DNA of 64,000 nt from Streptomyces aculeolatus (GCF_020400605.1 NZ_JAINRD010000014.1:124001-188000); one strand, 5' to 3'; shown: positions 46,129 to 55,412, numbered from the stretch's first letter. Made by a program: numbers and translations. Notes: generated from the sequence alone by a model not told the origin.

Positions 46129-48183
46129 TCAGCGGCGCAGCGCGCGGCGGGCCGCCGCGACCTGGGCCAGCACCTGTTCCAGCACCCGGCTGCCCATCGG
46201 CGCGCGGGCCGGCTCGTACGTCCAGGCGTGGCCGATCCAGGGGTCGGCCAGGTGGTCGTCCGGGGTGGGCGTGAGCCTGAGCATGCCGCGCCAGAACGGG
46301 TCCAGCAGCGGGCCGTAGCCCTTCGCGTCCTCGCGGTCGGCGACCACCAGCAGGTGCACACCGACGGACGGGCCCTCGTCCGCGAGGTAGCGCAGCTGGT
46401 TGATGGCGCGGTCGTCGAAGCCGTGCGGGAAGTCGTTGACCACGAGGAGCTGCTGCGCCGGATCCAGGTCCGGCGGCAGCGCGTCGGCCGCGCCGCTGCG
46501 CAGCGCCATCTGCACCAGGTCGATGCGCTGGGTCAGCCGGGTGAGGGTGTCGGTGACGCCTGCCGCGCCCTTCGGCGGCGGCTCGGCGAGGACGCCGGAG
46601 TGGAGCAGCGGGGTGAGCGCCGGGGTGGCGGTGCCGCCCGGGTCGATGAAGTGGACGTTGAACTCGCCCGCCGGGTGCACCGACATCAGCCGCGCGGCGT
46701 GCGCCACGGCGGTGTCGAGCGCCAGCGCGCGCCGCTCCGCGGCGTCCGGGAAGCCGCGCTCCGGGTCGCCTTCGAGCGCTCCCGGGCCGAGGGAGGACGT
46801 ACCGCTGTCCACCCACAGGCCGCGCTCCAGCGGCAGCCGTACGAGCAGCGGAACGCGCAGCTCCGTGTGCTCGGGGAGGTGGAGGTCGCCGAGGCGCAGG
46901 GCCATCGGGGACTCACCCGGCACCTCGTACTCGTGCCACACGGGGCTCGCCCAGGAGGCGAACGCCGGCGGCAGCGCGGGCTCGACGACGCCGGCCTCGG
47001 CGACGAGCTGCCCGAGGTCGCGGTCGAGGACCTCGCGGGCCCGGTCGACCAGGGTCGAGTGGCGGGCGAGCACCTCGGCGCGCGCGGAGTCGGCGATGGA
47101 GCCCATCCGGGCGCGCGGGTCGGCCAGCAGCTGGTCGAGTTCGCGGTCCATCCGGGAGTCGGCGAAGTCGACGGCGCTGCGGTACGCGGCGACCGTGCGG
47201 GCCAGGTCCTCGAACATGCCCCAGACCTGGTTGTACAGCCGCTCCTCCATGCTCCAGCCGGGGGCGTCGCCCGCGACCGGCTCCGGCGGGCCGGACTTGG
47301 CGCGGTCGCCCTGCGGCGGGACGCCGCCCGCGGCGGCACCCGCCCCGGCCGGTGCGCCCGCACGGGCTCCCGCGCCGGTGCCGGCCCCCACGTCCGGGGG
47401 CGGCGGCGCGGCGGCGGACGCGGGGGCGCGCGGCGTACCGGACGTGCCCGGTCCGCTGCCCGGGGCGCCCGATGCCCCGGCGGCACCCGCGGCCGCGGCG
47501 CGGCGCGGGTGGCGGTAGTCGACGGGCCCGGCCTGCGCCTGCCGCTCCTCGGCCGCCGGCTGCGGACGCCGGGCGCCCGCTCCCGCCGGCTGGCCGGCGG
47601 TCGGCGGCGGCGCCGGGGCGACGGCGCGGGCGAGCCCCTCGGCCACGGCCCGTTCGATGTCCGCGGCGAGCTGCTGTGCCTCCGGCAGGCCCTGGTCCGC
47701 GAGCATGGCGGCGAGCCCGCCCGCGTACCCCTGGCCCACGGCCCGGATCTTCCACGCATCGCCCCGCCGGTACAGCTCCACGGCGGTGACCGCCGACTCG
47801 CTGTCCAGGCCGGTGATGACGAACCGCGCGATCGCCGTGCCGTCGAGGCCCGTGACCGCCACCGACGGCGGCTCGATGGCGCCGAAGCTCCGCGGCCCCG
47901 GCACGCCCGCGGGCAGCGCCAGCAGTACGTGTACGCGCTCCACGTCCGGCGGGACCGCGTCCAGGTCTACCGCCAGCCGGTGCTCCGCCGCGGCCTGGGC
48001 GGGCACTTCGAGGCCCGGCAGCTGCGGCGCACCGGGGTGCGCGATCCGGCCCGGGTCGCTGACCCTGCCGTCCTCTCCCCCCAGCGTGGCGCCCGGCGTC
48101 ACCGGGCTCCCCGCCGAAATCCTGATCTCCACCCGGGTCTGCGGCAGCAGATGGTTCTGCCCGCGGACCAACTCGGCCGTCAT
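46129..48183 (-). CDS. TerD-domain fusion protein with C-terminal FtsK-like region
   Basis: A 684-residue protein. Residues about 1-185 are a TerD-like domain (TRVEIRISAGSPVTPGATLGG ... MLADQGLPEAQQLAADIERA carries its later part). Residues about 195-305 are a Pro/Ala/Gly-rich linker. A helical region from WSMEERLYNQVWGMFEDLART follows. The last about 270 residues look like an FtsK/SpoIIIE-type NTPase fold with a Walker-B-like LLVVNDFPHGFDD, but the P-loop position (GLWVDSGTSSLGPG) lacks the GKT/S. It may be a non-hydrolysing scaffold. It follows a TerD gene on the same strand. Function unknown; tellurite-type stress is the family link. Confidence 0.8.
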   Translation of the reverse strand: MTAELVRGQNHLLPQTRVEIRISAGSPVTPGATLGGEDGRVSDPGRIAHPGAPQLPGLEVPAQAAAEHRLAVDLDAVPPDVERVHVLLALPAGVPGPRSFGAIEPPSVAVTGLDGTAIARFVITGLDSESAVTAVELYRRGDAWKIRAVGQGYAGGLAAMLADQGLPEAQQLAADIERAVAEGLARAVAPAPPPTAGQPAGAGARRPQPAAEERQAQAGPVDYRHPRRAAAAGAAGASGAPGSGPGTSGTPRAPASAAAPPPPDVGAGTGAGARAGAPAGAGAAAGGVPPQGDRAKSGPPEPVAGDAPGWSMEERLYNQVWGMFEDLARTVAAYRSAVDFADSRMDRELDQLLADPRARMGSIADSARAEVLARHSTLVDRAREVLDRDLGQLVAEAGVVEPALPPAFASWASPVWHEYEVPGESPMALRLGDLHLPEHTELRVPLLVRLPLERGLWVDSGTSSLGPGALEGDPERGFPDAAERRALALDTAVAHAARLMSVHPAGEFNVHFIDPGGTATPALTPLLHSGVLAEPPPKGAAGVTDTLTRLTQRIDLVQMALRSGAADALPPDLDPAQQLLVVNDFPHGFDDRAINQLRYLADEGPSVGVHLLVVADREDAKGYGPLLDPFWRGMLRLTPTPDDHLADPWIGHAWTYEPARAPMGSRVLEQVLAQVAAARRALRR

Positions 48184-48255
48184 GCGGCCCTCCCCTGCAC
48201 TCGCTGCGGCCGTCGACGTCGCGTCATGCCTCGGAAACCGGTCGTCCCGTCGCCC

Positions 48256-48834
48256 CTAGAGAAGCGGCTGGATCGACGGCATCAGGTCCTGGAAGGTACG
48301 GCCGTTGGCCGGCGAACCCAGGGCGGTCATGCCCCAGCCGGACCCGGTGCGGTGCACCTTCGCCATGATCTGGGCGGTGTACGTGCCGCCGCCGGTGAGC
48401 GTGTAGCGCGCCAGCTCCTGGCCGTTGCTCTCGTCCACGAGCCGGCAGAAGGCGTTCTGCACCTCTTCGAAGGTCTGGCCGGTGAAGGAGTTCACCGTGA
48501 AGACGACCTGGTCGATGTGCACCGGCACGCGCTGCAGGTCCACCAGGATCGACTCGTCGTCGCCGCCCTGGCCGGCGCCGCCGACGAGGTTGTCGCCGGT
48601 GTGCCGCACCGAGCCGTCGTCGCTGACGAGGTGGCGGAAGAAGACCACGTCGACGGGCTCCTTGTCGGCGAAGAGCACGGCGGAGGCGTCGAGGTCGATC
48701 TCGCGCGTGCGCTTCCCGAAGAGACCGCGCCGTTCGGCGGCCTGCCAGCCCAGCCCCATGCGGACCGAGCTGAGGGTGCCGCCATCGGACTTCTGCAGGC
48801 TGATGGCCTGACCCTTGGACAAGTTGATCGACAC
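48256..48834 (-). CDS. TerD-family stress protein
   Basis: A 192-residue TerD, a calcium-binding beta-sandwich protein linked to tellurite and envelope stress. The start SVSINLSKGQAISL, the middle FRHLVSDDGSVRHTGDNLVGG with GQGGDDESI (acidic calcium loops) and VDQVVFTVNSFTGQTFEEV-like segments are typical; the last is HIDQVVFTVNSFTGQTF here. The GTG at 48834 has GGAGGGG 9 bp upstream, so the long upstream frame is not used. It lies 72 bp upstream of the TerD-fusion gene on the same strand, probably as one unit. Confidence 0.92.
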   Translation of the reverse strand: MSINLSKGQAISLQKSDGGTLSSVRMGLGWQAAERRGLFGKRTREIDLDASAVLFADKEPVDVVFFRHLVSDDGSVRHTGDNLVGGAGQGGDDESILVDLQRVPVHIDQVVFTVNSFTGQTFEEVQNAFCRLVDESNGQELARYTLTGGGTYTAQIMAKVHRTGSGWGMTALGSPANGRTFQDLMPSIQPLL

Positions 48835-49027
48835 GCTTACGTTCCCCTCCTGCTTCGAACGCGCCATGACCGGCGCGCTGCCACGCACATTACGCAGGAC
48901 AGCGGCCCTGTGCTCCCCCCGGAGGAGGATTTGTGGCGCTCCTGCTACACAGCACCGGTTGTGCGGTCCCGGACGGCCACGCTCCGCGTACGCCCGGGGG
49001 CGCTTCCACGCCCCGCACAACCCGGCC

Positions 49028-51157
49028 CTACGACAACCCGGCCTCCTTCATCTGCCGCAGCTCCTTCTTCATCTCCGCCACCTCGTCCCGCAGCCGGGCC
49101 GCCACCTCGAACTGGAGGTCCGCGGCGGCGGACCGCATCCGGGCGGTCATGTCCTCGATCTGCGCGGCGAGGTCGGCGGCGGGCGTCTCCGTCGGTGCCG
49201 CGGCGGCCTCGGCGCGGCGGCCGGCGGGCTTCGTCTTCTGCCGCAGCTCCGGCACCGGCGCCTTCGCCGGGAGGTCGGGCTTCGCGGACCGGTAGCCCGA
49301 GCCGAGGAGCGCCTCGGTGTCGACCTCCTCGCGGACGATCTGCGCGACGATGTCGTTGATCTTCTTGCGCAGCGGCTGCGGGTCGATGCCGTGTTCCTCG
49401 TTGTACGCGACCTGCTTGGCGCGGCGGCGGTTCGTCTCGTCGATCGCCTTCTCCATGCCCGGCGTGATCTTGTCCGCGTACATGTGCACCTCGCCGGAGA
49501 CGTTGCGCGCGGCGCGGCCGATGGTCTGGATGAGCGACGTGCCGGAGCGCAGGAAGCCCTCCTTGTCGGCGTCGAGGATGGCGACGAGGGAGACCTCGGG
49601 CAGGTCCAGGCCCTCACGCAGCAGGTTGATGCCCACCAGGACGTCGTACTCCCCGGCGCGCAGCTCGCGCAGCAGCTCGACGCGGCGCAGCGTGTCGACG
49701 TCGCTGTGCAGATAGCGCACCTGGATGCCCAGCTCCAGGAAGTAGTCCGTGAGGTCCTCGGCCATCTTCTTCGTCAGCGTGGTGACGAGGACGCGCTCGT
49801 CCCTCTCCGCGCGCGTGCGGATCTCGTGCACCAGGTCGTCGATCTGGCCCTCGGTCGGCTTGACGACGACCTCGGGGTCGACGAGCCCGGTGGGCCGGAT
49901 GATCTGCTCCACGACGCCGTCGCCGCGGGACAGCTCGTACGGCCCGGGAGTGGCGGAGAGGTAGACGGTCTGGCCGATGCGCTCCAGGAACTCCTCCCAC
50001 TTCAGCGGGCGGTTGTCGAGCGCGGAGGGCAGTCGGAAGCCGTGGTCGACGAGGGTGCGCTTGCGGGAGGCGTCGCCCTCGTACATGGCGCCGACCTGCG
50101 GGACGGTGACGTGCGACTCGTCGATGACGAGGAGGAAGTCCTCCGGGAAGTAGTCCAGCAGGGTGTGCGGCGGGGAGCCGGTCTCGCGGCCGTCCATGTG
50201 CAGCGAGTAGTTCTCGACGCCGGAGCAGGTGCCGATCTGCTGGAGCATCTCCAGGTCGTACGTCGTGCGCATGCGCAGCCGCTGCGCCTCCAGCAGCTTG
50301 CCCTGCTTCTCCAGCGCGCCCAGCTGCGTGCCCAGCTCGGTCTCGATGCCGGCGACGGCCTTGGCCATCCGCTCGGGGCCGGCGATGTAGTGCGAGGCGG
50401 GGAAGACGTACAGCGCGTCGTCCTCGCTCATGACCTCGCCGGTCAGCGGGTGGAGCGTGGACAGGGCCTCGATCTCGTCACCGAACATCTCGATGCGGAC
50501 GGCCAGTTCCTCGTAGACCGGGAAGATCTCGACGGTGTCGCCGCGCACCCGGAACGTACCGCGCGTGAACGCCTGGTCGTTGCGGCTGTACTGGATGTCG
50601 ACGAAGCGGCGCAGCAGCTGGTCCCGGTCGATCTCCTCGCCGACCTTCAGCGGCACCATCCGGTCGACGTACTCCTGCGGCGTGCCCAGGCCGTAGATGC
50701 AGGAGACGGAGGCGACCACGATGACGTCGCGCCGGGTGAGCAGCGAGTTCGTCGCGGAGTGGCGCAGGCGCTCCACCTCCTCGTTGATCGAGGAGTCCTT
50801 CTCGATGTACGTGTCCGTCTGAGGGACGTACGCCTCGGGCTGGTAATAGTCGTAGTACGAGACGAAATACTCCACCGCGTTGTTCGGCAGGAGCTCGCGG
50901 AACTCGTTCGCCAACTGGGCGGCCAGCGTCTTGTTGGGCGCGAGGACCAGCGTGGGGCGCTGCAGGCGCTCGACCATCCAGGCCGTCGTCGCCGACTTGC
51001 CCGTGCCGGTCGCGCCGAGCAGCACGACGTCCCGCTCGCCTGCCCTGATCCGCCGCTCCAGCTCGTCGATGGCGGCGGGCTGGTCGCCGTTCGGCTGATA
51101 CGGGCTGACTACCTCGAAGGGCGCCATGGTGCGTTCGATGTCTGTGACGGGCCGCAT
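49028..51157 (-). CDS. uvrB: Excinuclease ABC subunit UvrB
   Basis: A 709-residue UvrB, the DNA-damage-verifying helicase-like subunit. Walker A LLGATGTGKSATTAW, the beta-hairpin region YYDYYQPEAYVPQTDTYIEKD, the helicase motif VIDESHVTVPQ and QTIGRAARN, and the C-terminal UVR motif (MRSAAADLQFEVAARLRDEV) that binds UvrC are all present. The ATG at 51157 has GGTGGGGG just upstream; the frame is open further but without family similarity. No SOS-box-like palindrome was noticed near it. Confidence 0.96.
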   Translation of the reverse strand: MRPVTDIERTMAPFEVVSPYQPNGDQPAAIDELERRIRAGERDVVLLGATGTGKSATTAWMVERLQRPTLVLAPNKTLAAQLANEFRELLPNNAVEYFVSYYDYYQPEAYVPQTDTYIEKDSSINEEVERLRHSATNSLLTRRDVIVVASVSCIYGLGTPQEYVDRMVPLKVGEEIDRDQLLRRFVDIQYSRNDQAFTRGTFRVRGDTVEIFPVYEELAVRIEMFGDEIEALSTLHPLTGEVMSEDDALYVFPASHYIAGPERMAKAVAGIETELGTQLGALEKQGKLLEAQRLRMRTTYDLEMLQQIGTCSGVENYSLHMDGRETGSPPHTLLDYFPEDFLLVIDESHVTVPQVGAMYEGDASRKRTLVDHGFRLPSALDNRPLKWEEFLERIGQTVYLSATPGPYELSRGDGVVEQIIRPTGLVDPEVVVKPTEGQIDDLVHEIRTRAERDERVLVTTLTKKMAEDLTDYFLELGIQVRYLHSDVDTLRRVELLRELRAGEYDVLVGINLLREGLDLPEVSLVAILDADKEGFLRSGTSLIQTIGRAARNVSGEVHMYADKITPGMEKAIDETNRRRAKQVAYNEEHGIDPQPLRKKINDIVAQIVREEVDTEALLGSGYRSAKPDLPAKAPVPELRQKTKPAGRRAEAAAAPTETPAADLAAQIEDMTARMRSAAADLQFEVAARLRDEVAEMKKELRQMKEAGLS

Positions 51158-51328
51158 GCCCCCACCGTACGACCCGCCACTGACAACGCGCCGCGGACCG
51201 CCCCGGCGCTCTCGCCGACCTGGCCCAATACCGAATGTAGGGCTCAGCCGACCAGATGATTTCCAGCCAGTTCCGCGGGGCCCAAATCGGCATAGCAAGC
51301 GCTTCCCCAAGCCTGTCACCTGCACCGA

Positions 51329-51370
51329 CCGATATCGGCCCGCGTTCACCGCGCCGATATCGGCGTTCAA
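51329..51370 (+). promoter_or_regulatory. PHO-box-like / palindromic control region upstream of glpQ
   Basis: Two identical palindromes CCGATATCGG (51329-51338 and 51354-51363) are 25 bp apart, interleaved with two GTTCA units (GTTCACCGCGC at 51344 and GTTCAATCTCT at 51365). GTTCACC resembles the 11-nt direct-repeat unit of Streptomyces PhoP boxes, although the 21-bp spacing is not the ideal 22. The gene downstream is of a type known to be phosphate regulated. Confidence 0.4.
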
Positions 51371-51456
51371 TCTCTGGCCATCCGCGGCCTCGTACTCTGT
51401 CGCCTGCCACTGGGACCCTGCGGCGACAAGTGATCACCTCTAGTCGAGGAGACTGC

Positions 51457-52392
51457 ATGCCCTCCCGCACGCTTACGCGCGCGTCCGGCGCTCTGACGGC
51501 GCTGGCCGGCCTCGTGCTCACCGCGGCCGCCACCTCCGCCACCGCGACCGCTGCCGAGCCCGCAGCCGACTCCACCTCCGCCACCACCGCCGCACCGATC
51601 GTGACCGTCGCGCACCGCGGCGCCTCCGCGTACGCCCCCGAGAACACCCTCGCGGCCATCGACACGGCCCGCGAGATGGGGATCGACTGGGTCGAGAACG
51701 ACGTGCAGCGCAGCAAGGACGGCGAGCTGGTCATCATGCACGACGACACGCTCACCCGGACCACGAACGTGGAGGAGGTCTTCCCCGACCGCGCCCCCTG
51801 GAAGGTCTCCGACTTCACCTGGAAGGAGATCCGCACGCTCGACGCCGGCATCTGGAAGGGCGAGGAGTGGGCCGGCGCACGGGTGCCGACCCTCGACCAG
51901 TACATGGAGCGGGTCACGCAGAACCGCCAGAAGCTGGTGCTGGAGATCAAGAAGCCGGAGCTGTACCCGGGGATCGAGGCGGAGATCCTCACCGAGCTGC
52001 GCAAGAGCGGCTGGCTGAGCCGCGCGGCCGTGAAGAACAAGCTGGTCGTGCAGAGCTTCGGCGCGGACTCCATCAAGACCGTGCACGAGCTGCGGCCGGA
52101 CGTGAAGACCGGCTTCCTCGGCACCCCCGCGGTGGCCGCCTTGCCCGAGTACGCCGCCTTCTCGGACCAGATCAACTCCAACCACGGCACCATGTCGGCC
52201 GAGTACTACGCGGCCGTGCACGCCCTGGAAGGGCCGCACGGCAAGCAGCTGGAGAGCTACACGTGGACGGTCGACGACCCGGCGCGGGCCGTCGAGCTGG
52301 CCGAGTGGGGTGCGGACGGCATCATCACCAACAAGCCGGACCTGATCTCCGAGGCGCTTGAGGAGGCGGGCTTCGGGGTCGCCGCCGAGTAG
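51457..52392 (+). CDS. glpQ: Secreted glycerophosphodiester phosphodiesterase
   Basis: A 311-residue exported enzyme that splits glycerophosphodiesters to glycerol-3-phosphate and an alcohol. The signal peptide runs to about AATSATATAAE. The GDPD motifs VAHRGASAYAPENTL (catalytic HRG...PEN), DWVENDVQRSKDGELVIMHD (acid-base and calcium residues) and LVLEIKKPE are intact. The ATG at 51457 has GAGGAG upstream. Its place after uvrB matches glpQ2 of S. coelicolor, a gene reported under PhoP control. PHO-box-like repeats lie about 90-130 bp upstream. Confidence 0.93.
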   Translation: MPSRTLTRASGALTALAGLVLTAAATSATATAAEPAADSTSATTAAPIVTVAHRGASAYAPENTLAAIDTAREMGIDWVENDVQRSKDGELVIMHDDTLTRTTNVEEVFPDRAPWKVSDFTWKEIRTLDAGIWKGEEWAGARVPTLDQYMERVTQNRQKLVLEIKKPELYPGIEAEILTELRKSGWLSRAAVKNKLVVQSFGADSIKTVHELRPDVKTGFLGTPAVAALPEYAAFSDQINSNHGTMSAEYYAAVHALEGPHGKQLESYTWTVDDPARAVELAEWGADGIITNKPDLISEALEEAGFGVAAE

Positions 52393-52402
52393 CGGCGGCC
52401 GC

Positions 52403-52425
52403 GGGCGGTCCGGTACGGGCCGCCC
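52403..52425. terminator. Possible terminator between convergent glpQ and MHYT genes
   Basis: GGGCGG (52403-52408) can pair with CCGCCC (52420-52425) across an 11-nt loop in the 63-bp space between converging genes. The stem is short. Confidence 0.35.
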
Positions 52426-52455
52426 GGTCCGCCGGGCCGCCGGCCGGCCTCGGTG

Positions 52456-53313
52456 TCAGACTCCACCCGGCCGGCCGCCGCCCCGCTCGAAGTACGACGC
52501 CGCTCCCGAGCCCGCGGGCTCGGGGGCGGCGGCGTCCCCGCCCGCGACGCCCCCGTCGCCCGCGGACACCCGCCACTCGTCCTCCAGCGGGTCCATGCCG
52601 ACGAACAGCCCGACGAACACCAGGAGCAGCACGGGACCGATCAGGATCGGGGCCAGGATCTCCGCCGGGCTCTTGCCCTCCGCCGCCGCGTTGGTGGCGT
52701 GCGCCTGCACCTCCAGCGCCGCCATCCCCGTGTAGTGCATACCGGAGACGGCCACGCCCATGATCAGCGCGGCGCCCACCGCGACGCCGAACCTCTTCAC
52801 GGTCATCGCCAGCCACAGCGCGGCGGTGGCCGCCACCACGGCGATGAGCACGGACAGCGCCACGACCGTGCCGTCGTAGACGAGCCGTCCGCGGTCCATC
52901 TTCATGCCCGCCATGCCCAGGTAGTGCATGGCCGCGACACCGAGTCCGGTGACGACGCCGCCGGTGGTGAGGGCGAACGCGGTGCGGCCGAGGTAGCCGA
53001 CGATGAAGACGCCGATGCCGACGACGACGATCGCGACGCCGAGACTCGCGAGCGTGAGCGGCACGCTGTAGTTGATGTGGACGGAGTCGGCGGTGAAGCC
53101 CATCATCGCGATGAAGTGCATGGTGAAGATGCCCGTGCCGATGGCGACCGCGCCGAGCAGCAGCCAGCCCGACCGCCGCGCGGGCTCGACGGTCAGCGCG
53201 CGCATGGTGCAGCGCAGCCCCAGGGCACTGCCGACCGCGGCCATGATGAAGGCGGTGACGGGGGTGAGCAGGCCATACGTGAACCCGTCGACGGGCACGG
53301 GGGCAGCGAGCAC
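52456..53313 (-). CDS. MHYT-domain integral membrane protein
   Basis: A 285-residue membrane protein with about seven spans. Three MHYT motifs are visible: MHFIAMMGF, MHYLGMAGM and MHYTGMAAL, each near the outer face of a helix. MHYT domains are thought to bind copper or sense oxygen, CO or NO. In other bacteria they are fused to GGDEF/EAL domains, but this copy is stand-alone and has only a short acidic, Gly-rich tail. The start is GTG at 53313. It is divergent from ogt over 225 bp. Confidence 0.9.
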   Translation of the reverse strand: MLAAPVPVDGFTYGLLTPVTAFIMAAVGSALGLRCTMRALTVEPARRSGWLLLGAVAIGTGIFTMHFIAMMGFTADSVHINYSVPLTLASLGVAIVVVGIGVFIVGYLGRTAFALTTGGVVTGLGVAAMHYLGMAGMKMDRGRLVYDGTVVALSVLIAVVAATAALWLAMTVKRFGVAVGAALIMGVAVSGMHYTGMAALEVQAHATNAAAEGKSPAEILAPILIGPVLLLVFVGLFVGMDPLEDEWRVSAGDGGVAGGDAAAPEPAGSGAASYFERGGGRPGGV

Positions 53314-53538
53314 GGAGGGACTCCCGGGTCTACTGAGGTGTGTCTACAGCTGTGTCGACAGATGTACAGGGCAACCAGAAGGAATCGTAGGTCTGTGCGA
53401 GTCGCGGCCGAAATGGTTCCACCGCCCGCGGGGCAGCCGATACGCAATCGGTACGCGGCCGATTTGCCCCGTCGGACGCGAACCTGGGGCGGAGCACGGG
53501 CGGCGGTGACTGTCAGTGCCGTGTCCTACGCTCGCAGC

Positions 53539-54081
53539 ATGAACGCCACCGATGCCCTCGCACCCCGGACGGCCCGCCGCGTGGTCGACTCGCCGATCGG
53601 CCCGCTGCTGCTCGCCGCCACGGACCGGGGTCTGGTCAAGGTCGGTTTCCACGCCGGGCCCGACGCCGCGGGCACGGGCGGTGCGGGCGCCGCGGGCCGG
53701 GACGAGCCGGCGGGCGCCGTGGGGCACATAGCGGTGGCCGAGGAGCAGTTGCGGGCGTATTTCGCGGGCGGGCTGAAGGAGTTCCGGCTGGAGCTGGACT
53801 GGTCGCTGTCCGACGGCTTCAACCGGCGGGTGCTGGAGGAGCTGGCCGCCCGGGTGCCGTTCGGCTCGGTGGTCAGCTATCAGTTCCTCGCCGACCGCGT
53901 CGGGGAGCCGGGCGCCGCGCAGGCGGTGGGCCGGGCCATGGGGTCGAACCCGTTGCCGATCGTCGTGCCCTGCCACCGCGTGATCGAGAGCGACGGCGGC
54001 CTGGGCGGCTTCGGCGGCGGGCTGGACACGAAGCGGAGCCTGCTGGCGCTGGAGGGCGTGCTGCCGGAGCCGCTGTTCTGA
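53539..54081 (+). CDS. ogt: Methylated-DNA--protein-cysteine methyltransferase
   Basis: A 180-residue suicide repair protein that removes methyl groups from O6-methylguanine. The reactive cysteine is C145 in IVVPCHRVI, and the winged-helix part FGSVVSYQFLADRVGEPGAAQAVGRAMGSNPLP is complete. A short Ala/Gly-rich insertion (GTGGAGAAGRDEPAGAVG) sits in the N-terminal domain. The start is the ATG at 53539. A DUF1697 gene follows on the same strand after 43 bp. Confidence 0.95.
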   Translation: MNATDALAPRTARRVVDSPIGPLLLAATDRGLVKVGFHAGPDAAGTGGAGAAGRDEPAGAVGHIAVAEEQLRAYFAGGLKEFRLELDWSLSDGFNRRVLEELAARVPFGSVVSYQFLADRVGEPGAAQAVGRAMGSNPLPIVVPCHRVIESDGGLGGFGGGLDTKRSLLALEGVLPEPLF

Positions 54082-54124
54082 TGGTGCGAAGAGTGCGAAG
54101 AGCGCGAAGAGAAAGGCGCCGGGC

Positions 54125-54667
54125 GTGAGCAAGCAGATCGCCCTGCTGCGCGGCATCAACGTCGGCGGCAAGAACAAGATCCCCATGGCACGGCTGCGCG
54201 AGGCGCTGACCGGCCACGGCTTCCGGGGCGTCGCCACGTACGTCGCCAGCGGGAACGTCGTCTTCGACGACCCCGGCACGCCGCCGGCGGAGACCGCCGC
54301 GGCCGTCGAGGCGGTCGTGGAGCAGGAGTTCGGCCTGCGGATACCGGTCGTCGCGCGCACGCGGGACGAGATCGCGGCCGTCGTCGCCGGCAATCCGCTG
54401 CCGGAGGGCGCCGCGGAACCGGCCCGCTTCCTGGCCGTGTTCCTGTCCGGGCCGGCGCCGGACGACGCGTGGTTCCGTACCGTCGACCCCGCGTCCTACG
54501 CGCCCGACCGGTTCGAGCTGGGCGACCGCGTCGTCTACGTCTGGTGCCCGGGCGGGCTCGGGCGGTCGAAGCTGGCCGGCGACTTCGCCGGCCGCAGGCT
54601 GGCGGTGACGGCGACCGCCCGCAACTGGAACACCGTCCTCAAGCTGCTTCAGATGGCGGACGGTTGA
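54125..54667 (+). CDS. DUF1697-domain protein
   Basis: A 180-residue protein of a widespread family of unknown function. The typical opening KQIALLRGINVGGKNKIPMARLREAL and the later ATYVASGNVVFD and ARNWNTVLKLLQMA are present. The start is GTG at 54125. It follows ogt closely (43 bp), but a functional link to DNA repair is not shown. Confidence 0.88.
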   Translation: MSKQIALLRGINVGGKNKIPMARLREALTGHGFRGVATYVASGNVVFDDPGTPPAETAAAVEAVVEQEFGLRIPVVARTRDEIAAVVAGNPLPEGAAEPARFLAVFLSGPAPDDAWFRTVDPASYAPDRFELGDRVVYVWCPGGLGRSKLAGDFAGRRLAVTATARNWNTVLKLLQMADG

Positions 54668-54698
54668 GGCCAGCCGCGGCGCCCGGGTGCCGGCGGGT

Positions 54699-55280
54699 TC
54701 ATCCCGGCCGGCTCCGGCCCCGTTCCCGGGCCCATGCCTCCAGCGCCTCGAAGTCCTCCTCCACCAGCCCGCGCGCGGGGTCGATCCGCCGCAGCAGCGC
54801 CTCCCCCGCGTGGTGCTCGGAGATCCACGACGTGTCGGCAGACGTGATCTCGTCGTCGACCCAGGCGAACGTCCGGCCGGCGGTCCACGCGGCGACGTGG
54901 CGCGTCTTCCAGTACAGCCCGTCCGGGTCGTCGGCGGTGAACATCGACGGCCACTCGATGACCGGCAGCGGCGGCAGCCCCAGCACCCGGTCGCCGATGA
55001 CGGTGTTGGCCTCGTGCATCCACGTGGTCGCCCACACCAGTTCGTACGGCAGCGACAGCAGCCGCTCCCCGTGCGCGGGGCGCAGCCACAGCCGGATGGG
55101 CCCGGCGGGCATGCCGGTGACCACGTACTCGCCGTAGCCGGGCGGCTGTCCGGGCGCGGCGTACGGGTTGAGGGGGCCGTCCACGTCGAGCAGGAGCAGC
55201 GGGCGGGCGGGGACGTCGGGAGCGTCGGAGGCGGGGGCCGGGGCGGCGTCAGGGTCGGCAGCGCGGTCAACGTCGTCCAT
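54699..55280 (-). CDS. HAD-like hypothetical protein
   Basis: A 193-residue protein. After an Asp/Ala/Pro-rich N-terminus, PLLLLDVDGPLNPYA is a HAD-type motif I with both aspartates; WATTWMHEAN and FAWVDDEITSAD look like motifs II/III and IV. It is therefore a small HAD-fold protein, perhaps a phosphatase; the substrate is unknown. GGAGG directly abuts the ATG at 55280 with no spacer, so translation may begin elsewhere or be leaderless. It is convergent with the DUF1697 gene. Confidence 0.78.
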   Translation of the reverse strand: MDDVDRAADPDAAPAPASDAPDVPARPLLLLDVDGPLNPYAAPGQPPGYGEYVVTGMPAGPIRLWLRPAHGERLLSLPYELVWATTWMHEANTVIGDRVLGLPPLPVIEWPSMFTADDPDGLYWKTRHVAAWTAGRTFAWVDDEITSADTSWISEHHAGEALLRRIDPARGLVEEDFEALEAWARERGRSRPG

Positions 55281-55412
55281 CCTCCGAAGGTAAGGGCTGA
55301 CGCCGTCCGCGTATCCCCCCGCGCGCCCGCCCCGCTCCCCCGGTCCGCCCTCCGGGCGCCCGGGGCGGGGCCCGCATGCCGGCCGCGACGTCCACCCCTT
55401 AAGGTCTGGGCC

